Assembly (NCBI GenBank): GCA_019188255.1
Contig: JAETXT010000008.1
Span: 868,001-932,000 of the forward strand
DNA length: 64,000 nucleotides
Source of the DNA: Verticillium longisporum
Lineage: Eukaryota > Ascomycota > Sordariomycetes > Glomerellales > Plectosphaerellaceae
Reading direction: 5' to 3'
Part shown: positions 21,985 to 32,328 of the stretch, one piece after another
Layout of the letters: the number at the start of each line of letters is the position of its first letter
How positions within the stretch are numbered: the first letter of the stretch is position 1
Notes under the pieces: model-generated
Told to the model about the DNA's origin: nothing
Databases searched by the model: none
Seen by the model: the letters and a program-made list of their open reading frames with translations, nothing else
Position numbers and translations under genes: made by a program

Positions 21985-23575
21985 ATGTCACTCGGAAACG
22001 GAGAGATGAAATCCCATTCTTCGGCTGCTGCCAACAGCCCCGCGGACATCCCTGAGGAGCCCCTGCCCCGAGATTTCGAGTATGGCACGGCCACCGCTGC
22101 CTATCAGATCGAAGGAGGTGCATATCAAGACGACAAAGGGGTTTCCATCTGGGATGATTTCACCCACCTGGAGCCCAGCAGGAGCAGCGGGACAAATGGC
22201 GATGTTACATGCGACCACTACAACCGCTTCGAGCAAGATGTCCCTCTGATGAAGTCCTACGGCGTCGACAGCTACCGGTTCTCGATCAGCTGGCCGCGTA
22301 TCATCCCCCTCGGGGGGCGTGGGGACGCCGTCAACGAGAAGGGCGTCGAATTTTATAATCGTCTCATCGACTGCCTCCTCGCGCACAACATCAAGCCCGT
22401 CGTCACGTTGTTCCACTGGGACCTGCCTGTCGAACTCGAGGAGCGCTATGGCGGCCTTCTCAACACGGACGAGTTTCAAAAGGACTTTGAAAATTATGCT
22501 CGCGCTTGCTTCACGCGCTTCGGCGACCGCGTCGCGAGATGGATCACCTTCAACGAGCCCTACATCTTCAGCATCATGGGGTACCACATGGGTGTCTTCG
22601 CACCAGGCCACAACGAGGCGGGTGGCTTTGACACAACCAGGGAGCCCTGGAGGGTGGTGCACAGCATGATCGTTGCCCACGCCACCGCCGTCGAGGCTTA
22701 CGCTTCAGAGTTCAAGGACCAGCAGCACGGGGAAATCTCCATCACGCTCAACGCCGAGTACTCGGAGCCCTTCGACCCGAACAGCGAAGCCGATCGCATG
22801 GCGTCGCAGCGCCGAATGGAATTCTACCTGGGTTGGGTGGCGGATCCCGTCTTCCTGGGCGCCGATTACCCGATCGCGATGCGCGCTCAGCTCGGATCCC
22901 GACTCCCTGAATTCACGCCCGAGCAAAGACGTCTTGTCCGGCGTGCTGCTCATCTCAACACGTTCTTCGGGCTGAACCACTACTCGTCACACTATGCGCG
23001 AGCGCGGGACGCGGCGCCTGCGCCGGACAACTTCAACGGAAACGTCGAGGAACTACACTACAATTCGGCCGGCGAGGATATTGGCCCGCTCTCCGGCGTG
23101 TTCTGGCTGCGCGCTGCGCCGAAGCAGTTCCGCAAGCTGTTGAGGTGGATCTGGACTCGCTACAGCAGGCCGATCTACATCACCGAGAACGGGACCGCCT
23201 GTCCGGACGAGGAGAAGCTGCCGATCGAACAAGCCGTCAAGGATGACTTTCGAGTCAGGTACATTGCGATGTATCTCAACTCTGTCTCCAAAGCCATCTA
23301 TGAGGACGGTGTCGTTGTCAAGAGCTACATGGCCTGGAGCCTGATGGATAACCTCGGCGAGTTTGATCTCCCAACTTCGGATCCCATCTGGGTAAATTGT
23401 GTCATGCAAATCATGCTAATTGCGAAACTCGACAGAGTGGTCCGCGGGTTATGCGCACCGTTTCGGTATCACGCACGTCGATTTCGACACCCTTGTTCGC
23501 ACGCCGAAGCAGTCTGCTTTCTACCTCCGTGAGACAATGGAACGGCGAAGGGGCCGAGTAGCGGTTGGGCTTTAG
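21985..23575 (+). CDS. GH1 beta-glucosidase
   Basis: Glycoside hydrolase family 1, retaining beta-glucosidase (or beta-galactosidase) that cleaves cellobiose or aryl beta-glucosides. No signal peptide, so intracellular, which fits uptake of the disaccharide by a transporter. Exons 21985..23356 and 23436..23575 give 503 aa, usual for fungal GH1. Visible are the N-terminal signature region FEYGTATAAYQIEGG, acid/base Glu191 in TFNEP, nucleophile Glu401 in YITENG, and the aglycone-site loop MDNLEWSAGY. That last motif forms only if the intron uses a GC donor (GCGAGT at 23357) with AG at 23435; the nearby GT donors either break the frame or insert unlike residues. A branch-like CTAAT lies about 20 bp before the acceptor. 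It follows the Zn2Cys6 gene by 312 bp on the same strand. Confidence 0.93.
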
Positions 23576-24901
23576 TCGTCGTAATGGAAAAAGATTGTAT
23601 CTATCCGTGTTTATCGCATGTACTTGTGCATTGTTTTCTCGTTTTTCCTGTTCTTTTCTCACGCTATCATCTTCTCTGATGCCCCGTCCTCGCCGCCTAG
23701 GCCTTTTGCCGCCCGGCAATCCTCCAGGTCGCAACTAGCTGACATGGTAGCGCATGATTTAATCTTGGTGAGATGATTTGCCAGCGCAGTCTGTACACAG
23801 AACATGACTTTTCGCTTCAGCCTCAGCAAGATCTACAAGTGCGCAGTCTCATTCGTTGTACAAAGGGCGCGACGTCTCCTGTGCATCAGACAGCCAGGGT
23901 GTGCTTGTCAGTCGTTGACGGTGTGAGCTTGGCGGTCATAATCAGCCACGATCCAGGCACCTCCAACCCCGGCTTGGAATGACCCAAACACCCGAACAGA
24001 GCCCTGATCGTATCGTTTCTCATGACAAGGCTTGTGAACATCATCGTCGTCGTTGTGGTCAGCCACTTGGACGCCCAACTGGGCATCCTTGCCGTGGCCG
24101 CAGTCGTGCTCAGTCCGGTCTTTGGTCCTGCCTTCCGTTACGCCGCGATCCCCGACTGCATACGCCATCAGTGCTTCAACAAGCGGACAGTATCAATGCC
24201 ACCCTGGCCTTCAGTGTATTCACTGGACACGCCACGAGACAGAGATCAACGTTGCAGATTGGCACAGCTTGCCCTGCGAGACTCCACCTCAGCCATGAAT
24301 ACTATTTGTCATGAGCGAGGCAGGCTGCCCGTACCTGTTGTGATCAATCCAGTAGCTCAGCAGTGGCCGGAATCTCACAACACGTAATCTGGTGAGATCC
24401 AGGTGCGGAACTTGCCCAGAGAAAATGCACTACCTGCTAACCCACGCTGTGTTTCGGGATGTGGAGGAGGAGGAGGGGCGCTGGTCTCGGAAGATGAACG
24501 TAGCTCGCTGCCTTGTGCCGTGGGGAGATGGAGCTTGGCTGGGTGGGAGCGGCGTCCGGCTGCAGATCAAGGCTCATGGATTCAAGTCGGAAGTGCCCAT
24601 CATCGGACTGTAGACGCTTTGTGTTGGCAAAGTAGGTCCCCCTCCTGTGGCCAAGGTACTGTCCGTGTTCTCGTCTTCGATCGGACGCAAACATACTCTC
24701 GTTGTCGGCTGCTTTTTTCCTCGTCTTACAAGGCGTCCACAAACTCGGGAATGCCTCTACACACAACTCCCACATCGCCTGTACGTCCAGCAAAGTAACC
24801 AAGGAATGACAATTATAAAAGGGTATTCATTTTGATGTAACCGCAGCCGGAAGCCGCCCGTCCACTCGCCTATATCCAACAGGTCTAAAAATGCAGTGCG
24901 T
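23576..24901. other. intergenic, no gene supported
   Basis: Contains the 3' ends of the GH1 gene and of the minus-strand membrane protein. Short frames on both strands (23886-24086, 24022-24387, 24437-24802) have no recognisable domain and no consistent splice structure. Confidence 0.5.
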
Positions 24902-25678
24902 CTAAAAGTTGACGGCATGCCCGCCCATCCTGCTGACCCGAGGATCCCACTTCTGCCTCTGCTGCCGGTCAATCTCCCCATCCTCCATGTCCTCCTTCTC
25001 CATCATGGCGCGCCTCCGCGCGCGGCCGGCAAACGGACCCCTGCCCTTGCGGTACGCCCAGCCAATGAGGCCGCCAATGGTCAGCACGCCGGCGACGAGG
25101 CCGAGCGAGATGGGCAGCGCCGGCATGAGGGCGCCGCTGCCGGAGGAGCCGGCGTTGGCCTCCTCGGCCGTGGGCAGCGGGGCCAGCGACGAGGTGGACG
25201 CGGGCGGCGGGATGGCGAGCGGGAGGGTGGTCGTTGGTGCGGCGACGAAGGTCGTGGGCTGTGGGGGCGCGACGATGAGCTCCTCTTCGGAGGAGGTTGA
25301 TGCCGAGGGGCCTGCGCGGATGGAGGAGAGCAGGGTCGTTGGCGGGCGGGTGATGGCTGAAGGGAGGGCCGAGGGGATGCCGGTTTCTGATGTCGTCAGG
25401 GACGTGGGGAGAGGGAGCTCTGAGGAGGCTGTGAGGCCGGGGACTGAGGTTTGCTCGGCGGCGTCGTCATTGTTGTCGTCTGCTGGCCTTGATGGTGTTG
25501 ATGAGGGACTGTCTGAGCTGGTGGGTGTGATTGTTGGTCGCTCGTCGAGATCGGCGGATGTGGGCTGGGGTGATAGCGTCGAGAGGGGTGATGCTGTCTC
25601 GTCGGCACCGGGGAAAGGGAGGAGGGTGGGCGTGGGCACGCCAATGCCCGAGAGGAGGTCGTTGGAGAAGTCGGCCAT
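24902..25678 (-). CDS. Ser/Thr/Pro-rich single-pass membrane protein
   Basis: A 258-aa protein of unknown function. The first about 185 residues are very rich in Ser, Thr, Pro and Ala, as in O-mannosylated surface stalks. One membrane helix follows (LPISLGLVAGVLTIGGLIGWAY), then a basic stop-transfer stretch (RKGRGPFAGRARRR) and a short acidic cytoplasmic tail. The layout resembles Mid2/Wsc-type sensors or mucin-like proteins, but there is no obvious N-terminal signal peptide and no WSC cysteine pattern, so I do not assign it. Start chosen at 25678 (MADFSNDLLSG); a longer frame to 25765 has a His-rich unlike lead. Single exon. Confidence 0.7.
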   Translation of the reverse strand: MADFSNDLLSGIGVPTPTLLPFPGADETASPLSTLSPQPTSADLDERPTITPTSSDSPSSTPSRPADDNNDDAAEQTSVPGLTASSELPLPTSLTTSETGIPSALPSAITRPPTTLLSSIRAGPSASTSSEEELIVAPPQPTTFVAAPTTTLPLAIPPPASTSSLAPLPTAEEANAGSSGSGALMPALPISLGLVAGVLTIGGLIGWAYRKGRGPFAGRARRRAMMEKEDMEDGEIDRQQRQKWDPRVSRMGGHAVNF

Positions 25679-27989
25679 GATGAATAGTGTGATGTGTGTA
25701 AAAGATTTTGGGTATAATGCTGCCGTGTCTTGACGGTGATGATGATGTGCCGGCCCTGTCGTCAATGTTCGAGATGGTGATGTTGCAATACTGATTCAAT
25801 GAGATGCTGTCTGATGTGTGAGATGCCGTCTGATGTGTGAGATCTCGTCTGACGAGTGAGATCACGTCGCGTGATGGAGTGAGTGAGTGAAAGTGAGGGA
25901 CGTGAATCCGAGTCGAGGGTCCAAAAACGAGGGATCCAAATCCAATACTACGTTCGCCGCCAGGGGAAAGATGATAATGGGGAGAGAAGTGGATGGTGCG
26001 AGAAGGAGACAAGGGCTTCTCCATATCAATGAAAAAAAGGAGAGGCAGGTTCACAAGCCACCCGAAAGGAAAGTCCAGCTCTCAATCGGTCGAATCAGGA
26101 AGTCGTCGAGAATTCCTCGCAAACAATAGAGTCTCCTTCCAAACCTAGGCCAGGAATGTGGGAAGGAGGGGGGGAGGGCCTGGCTATCTTTAAACGGCGA
26201 GGCACGAGAAGAGAGATGCGCCGTTTGGGACGCTTGGGAAGGCGTGGGAAGTCGGCACCCGGAGCCAGTGACGCACGATCTGCGGGGTGATCTGCAGGGG
26301 TCCGCGTCGCGCTCGCGCTGCCCGAGGCTCTGCGGCGTGCGTTTGGCTATGCCTTGCGGTGCAGTGCACTGGAGCCCTGAGGCTAAGGACCCCAAGCCCC
26401 CTGGCCCCTTGAACCCCTGATCCAGGTCTCGAGCACAGCGGCAGTCGCCCTGGGCCTATCCACTCAGCATCCGTCATTGACTCGACACCAGGCCACGCCT
26501 TGAATACCGATGGGGCCTCCCTCCGTTTCAGATCGAGAGGCGGCGCCAATGCTTCTGCCACGGCTTCGGCCAATGTCGCCTGCCATCTGAATCTCCGCTG
26601 TTGTCCCTTCTTCCCGTCCGACGCTGCCTCTACCTCCTGCCTTCTGCCTGTTGGCCCACCTGCCTTACCTTCTTAGGTACCTACCTTGAATGCCTCCAAG
26701 ATCGCCGCCTGGACCCAGCACCCCTGACCATCCTTCCCAAACCAACACGACAACTCCCTTGGCGCGTCCTTTTTCGTCAAAAGCCCAGTGACCGACATTT
26801 CGGCACTCACCTGCCATGCTCGAATGAATCTCCGGGGTTCATGTTTGCAACCTCGCAATGCACCCTCCAGAATGTTTCCGCGTCGCGTGCCGTTTCTTCT
26901 ATCCAAGCCCAAAGCCAAAAAGGCCAAACCCACCACCCTCAGGAACGCACGAGCCCCACCACCACAGTCTGTTTCTCCCTTCTGCGCCTCAGACCCTGAC
27001 CCTTTCCTTCACCTCAGCTCGCTCCAAAGGCTGCCCACAATTGTTTCCCTTCCCACCAGCCTCTGGAATGCCCGTTCGGCACTAGCGAATCTCCTCGTAC
27101 CTCCAAGCTGCCTAAGTAGACGCGAGACCAAGATGCCAGCATAACACCGCACGCTGGCATGTCCGATGGACTAGCACAATGCACGAATGGGACAACTCCC
27201 TTCCGCAACCGACCGTGCAGCCAGCAGGGGCGTAGTCAGGTACACACGCACAGATCAACAACAACCGCGCACAGAGGCTCCCCCTTTCCACAGAACCCAG
27301 CATCAACCCTCCCCCCCCAGCGAGGCCGGGCAGCCAGCGAGCTCGAGTGTCATCACGAGGAACCATCCAGCAACAAGGGCAGAAGCCTGGTACCCATATT
27401 CGAGCCAGTGACGCGAGAGCAAATCTCAATAGCCGGATGACAGCCGGACAAGATCCCACCGTCTTTCATCAAAACCTGACAGCGACGAGAGATCATCGTG
27501 CACACGTGCCTGTGCAAGTGACACCGACTGCAACCTGATGAAGTCATACAACATCACGATCACCGCTCATGAAACGTCCCCAAACAAACGAGCCAGCTTT
27601 TCTGAGAAAATTCATTTGTTTATCCATTTTCCAAGGAGGATGGGTTGTTATTTTTTCCCCCGTCCCTCCCCCTCTCGCCACCGTAGCTACCTGATTCAGG
27701 ACCCGCGCTCATGATTTGTGTTGTGCCGAAGAAAGAAACCCGGATTTCGGTATCGGGCTTGCTGCTTTTGCTGCTGAAGCAAAACGAAGGAAAAAGAAAA
27801 GAGTAGAAAAAAGGGTGGGAAAAAAAGTGAATGAGGAGTAAATGTGTTACTATTACAAGCAAAGTTACCTGTTTCCGTGGCCGAAACTTGCAGTTTCACT
27901 TTCATACAAGCCACTGAAAATGTACACACGAACGAAGCGGTGGCACCATGTCACCTTCTCACCCTCTCACCACCCAATGACAATCACTC
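25679..27989. other. long intergenic region, no gene supported
   Basis: About 2.3 kb. Many overlapping frames (26190-26573, 26601-27144, 27112-27459) look like chance in C-rich DNA: no domain, no initiator context, no splice support. A TAGG-type block lies at 26661-26688. The stretch near 27600-27990 is probably the 3' untranslated region of the Ca2+-ATPase. Confidence 0.45.
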
Positions 27990-30900
27990 TTACGCCTTGT
28001 CCACTGGCTGCGGCTGCGCTGGTCCGGTCCCCTTCTCGTCGCTGTCCCGGCGGCCCTTTTCCTCCTGCAGTGGCGTCGTGTCGTTCATGCCCGAGGACGT
28101 CGATGGCTGGCGCTCAATCGGGGACAGGCCTCCAATGCTGGCAGCAATAATGCCAGGCATGCCGACCGCCGATCCCATGGCGGACCGCATCGGCGACATG
28201 GACGACCGTTCGTCTTCCGAGTTGGAGCCACCCGTCCTGCTGCGGCTGCGCGTGCGTCGGACCGCCTCCACAGGGTGTACGATGGCATCGCCGACAAGGT
28301 AGATGCGGCCACCGCGGATTCGCTTGAGGAAGAGCAGATCATCGCGGATGCCCTGGAACGCTGTGCCGACGCCGTTTTGTGTCTCCTCGTCCGACTTGTT
28401 CTTCTTGCGCTTGAGGAACTTGGGCATCGGGATCCTGGGCAGGTGCCTGTCCACCCAGTGGGCGCATGTGCGGACGATCGAGTCGGGGAACAGACGGATC
28501 AGAACACCAATCGGGATCGAGAGGAAGCCGAGCACAAGCGAGATGCCCCATTGAGGTCCAGTCAGCGGTACCACGACAAAGGCGTCGCTGCCAACGAAAA
28601 CGATGAGAACCTGGCCGCCCACCATGATGGCAAACATGACCAAGAAGAGGCGGTTGCGCGACAGACCCTCGAAGATGTTGAGCTCGTTGTCGATACGTCT
28701 GCTGTTGATGAGCTTGAAGATCTGCATGAACACGAATGTGTTGAACACAAGCGCGTCCATCTCATCCTTGGGGTATTTCAAGAAGCTGGGTCCGCCAAAG
28801 TGCAGCACAAAGGATACGATCAACTGGTAAATGGACTGGCCGATAATCATCTTCCACATGGTCAAAGTAATGAGCGGCGCAGTCTTGGCTTCCGGCTTCC
28901 GACGCAGTTGCGATTCCGTCGGCGGGTCGGTGGCGAGGGCCAGCGCGGCAAAGGTGTCCATGATGAGGTTGACCCAGAGAAGCTGGATGGCCTTGAGCAC
29001 AGCCTCCTCTTCGGCACTGGCGACGGCCGAGACAAAGGTGAGAATGACAGCAGTGATGTTGACCGTGATCTGGAACTGGAGGAACTTCTTGACGGCGTCG
29101 TTGATGGCTCGGCCCCAGGCGAGGGCACCGACAATAGAAGAAAAGTTGTCGTCCATCAGAATAATATCAGACGCCTCCTTGGCAACTTCGGTTCCCGTGA
29201 TGCCCATGGAGAAACCAACGTCGGCAGCCTTGAGCGCGGGCGCGTCGTTGGTACCGTCACCAGTGACAGCGACGACGTCTCCGAGAGACTTGAGTGTCTT
29301 GACCAAAATCCTCTTATCCTCAGGGCTGGAGCGCGCCAAAACCTGCAGGTCCCTAACCACGGCGCGTCTATCCTGATCGCTGAGGCGTCGGAACTCCAGG
29401 CCCTCCATGACACGACCGCCCTCGGTAAGAATACCACAGTCGCGGGCGATAGCTTTGGCAGTCTCAATATTGTCACCCGTCACCATCTTCACGGACACGG
29501 AGGCACTGTGGCAGTGTGCCACAGCCTTGGGGACGTTGCCTCGCACAGGATCCTGGATACCAACAACGCCGATCCAGTTAAGATGCTTGAACAGGTCGTT
29601 GAACTCGACATTGTCGGTACCCTCCTCCTTGCGAGAGTTTGGGGAGGCCACGACTCGAAGTCGCGGTACGCCAGTGCCAGGGTACGAAGAGACTGCTTAG
29701 CATAGTCGGAGATGGTGCGCTTAATGTCCTCGCGTTGCTGGTCCTCCATGTTGGCGCGGGCGAGCGAGGAAGTGGGGTCTGCGATGACCTTGTTGGATTG
29801 TCCCAATACGATTTCCGGCGCACCCTTGATAAAGAGGCGATACTTGTTCTCGGGCAAACGGATGACGATACCCATGCACTTCCGCTTCGAGTTGAAGGGC
29901 AGTAGTTGCTGCGTAGGGAAGCTAGAGCGTTCCTCGGCAATGGGGCCGAGAGCGAAGCATTTACGGGCCCAGTCGAGGAGAGCTGTCTCCGTCTTCGTGC
30001 CGACAAAGACATGCTTTCCCTTCTCCTCGGTCTCAAAGGCAGTCGTGTTCACGGCGACAGATTCCTTGAGCAACTTGCGGTATTCGTCTGATAGGCTTGA
30101 AGAAAGCTTGGCAATCGAAAGGCGTAGAGTCGATGGGGTTCCGTTCGATGTGCGTGCGTCGTCCTCGACCTCCTTTGCAGGCGTCGTCGGTTCAGTGGTA
30201 GCCTCCGCGTCTTGTTCGTCTCGATCGTTGAAGCGCACGCTCCCAGAGCCAAGGGACCCAGCCACTACCGTCATGACGTTCTCGGTCAAGGTGCCTGTCT
30301 TGTCGGAGCAGATGACCGTCGCGTTACCCATAGTTTCGCAAGATTGCAAGTGGCGGACCAGATTGTTCTCATTTGTCATACGCTTTGTCGCGTACGCAAG
30401 TGAGAGGGTCACGGCAAGCGGCAAGCCCTCCGGAACCGCAACAACAACGATGGTGATCGAGGTGATGAGAATCTGGAGGAACGTCTGGCCCTTCTCGTCG
30501 GGACTGTCGTCGTTCCCAGAGAGACGGGCGAGGAACTGGATAGTGAGGACGCCGAGGAGAATCAGACCAGCAGCACTACCAAGTTTGGCAATGTACCCTG
30601 TATCATGTTAGACGTCGGCCCAGAGTCCAAGAACCGGCGCACTTACCAGCAAGAATGTTCAGCTTCAGCTGCAGAGGAGTCTGTCCAGGATCGTCGCGCA
30701 GAGACATCATGGTCCTACCGTGACTCGAGTTCTGGCCGACAGCAGTAACGAGAAACGTGCCAACACCATCTAGGATTCGTGCACCTGAAATGAGGAACGG
30801 GTCGAGTTTCTTGATGTTCGTGTTACCTTCGCGAATGCCCGCCATCACAGCAGCAGCGGGAACCTTCTTGATCAGGTCCGACTCGCCCGTGGCGGACGAC

Positions 30901-32328
30901 TCGTCGCAACTGACATTATGACCATCGATGTAGACACCGTCAACCGGAATGACGTCTCCCGCTTCGAGCAGCATAACGTCGCCCACGAGAACGCGGTGGA
31001 TAGAAAGATTAGTTGGCTTTCCGGAGCGAATGACCTTGACGATGCGGTCTTCCTTCTTCTTGTTCAGTTTCCGGAACTGGCGCTCCTTTTGCCAATCGTT
31101 GGCAGCACCAACGATAACGACAATCAGAATGGCGACAACGATGGCAACGCCTTCGACCCACTCGACTTTGGCGCCCTGGTGATGCTTATTACCGAAAGTT
31201 TGGTATAGGCCGAGCGCGAGAGAAATGACAGCAGCAACCGACAGAAGGATCAAGACCTTGTCCTGGAGAGCAATCCATGCGAGCTCCAAGAATGATTTCG
31301 ATTTCCTCTCGGGAAGAAGGTTCTCGCCAAACACCCTCTTCCGGTCGCCAAAGTTCCCATCAGAGTCATTTCTAGCTGAGCCGTCCGGCTGACTTCCAGC
31401 CTCCTTTGCAATAGCATTAACATCCAGAGTGGCCTTCTTTGGGTTCACTGTGTCGGTGCCTGCCGCCACAGCATCTTCGAAGGAAATGGGATCCGAGATT
31501 GTGGCCTCATCGAGACTGAGGCCAGCCGCTCTGTCGGTGCAAAGACCTTTTTCAAGACCAGGAAGACCACCAAGGGCCACAAATGCGTCGAGACTCTTCG
31601 GGTTGATAATCTTGGTGAGCTGGCCTGGTGAGTAGGCGAAAGGATTATTGACAACAGTGAAGAGCTGTTCCTCGCCCGGATCCGGGCTCAACGGATCAAT
31701 GTTGCCATTTTTAGTGGTCCCCGTAATGTTGCTGTCCCCAGCGGCCGAGGGTTTGCGTAGAGAGTCCCCCGGATCGGATCCAGGAGTCGTAGGAGATTGT
31801 GTAGGATGTGACTTATTGGAGTCCCATGACTGTGCGCGGGATGTCCTCGTAGGAACGGCTAGAGTGTTGGTGTCTTCGAAGGTCGGTGACGTAGGAGAGT
31901 GGTCCTCTACGTTTGGGAATGGTTCTAAGCAGGTGGTTAGTGGGTGCAATACTTTGGCTTGACTTGGCAAGCTCGTGATGGGTGTTAGATGTCTCGCGAT
32001 GATGCCTGAGTCGAGGGAATCTGGGGAAGCGTATTTCCGCGCCAAAGCCGGGTCAACAGGGATTGTCGGTGCGGCAGGTGGACACTGGCAAAAGCTACCT
32101 CCATTCGCTCTTCAGAAGATTGAGGCAGTGTTGCTTGTTGACCATTGAGGCAGCTTCCACAACTCCGGGCTCCAGCCAGTTTCAGGCATTGCTGCAGCGT
32201 GTGCAACGCCAGCGCAACTCCTCCAAAAAGAACGTACCTTGTTCATTATTGATGGCCGAGGTATCGACCGTAATGGCAGGCGTCTGGGGCCGCCGGTGCG
32301 AAGCTGGGCGGCTGGTCGAATTCTCCAT
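27990..32328 (-). CDS. P-type Ca2+-ATPase, PMC1/PMCA type (apparent 1-base frameshift)
   Basis: P2B calcium pump that moves cytosolic Ca2+ into the vacuole (or out of the cell), as PMC1 does in yeast and NCA-2/PmcA do in moulds. Exons complement(27990..30597, 30647..32020, 32238..32328), about 1357 aa. Intron 1 is 217 bp, unusually long for this window. Order of motifs: Ser/Pro-rich N-terminus, VVENNPFAF-like NPFAYSPGQL, A-domain TGES (SSATGESDLI), helix 4 VPEGLPLAV, phosphorylation site DKTGTLT (Asp about 587), KGAPE in the nucleotide domain, TGDGTNDAPALKAAD hinge, then helices 5-10 and a basic/Ser-rich C-terminal tail. The frame changes at 29641-29644: FESWPP runs into NSRKEEGTDNVEF only if the C4 run is C5. 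I infer a homopolymer under-call; the gene is otherwise intact. Confidence 0.93.

Noticed and set aside
23392..23437. GT..AG alternative for the last GH1 intron
   Set aside because: It keeps frame but inserts unlike residues into the DN-EW loop; the GC-AG choice gives the canonical motif.
28275..29705. Plus-strand frame of 476 codons opposite the Ca2+-ATPase
   Set aside because: Antisense shadow of a conserved P-type ATPase; no motif of its own.
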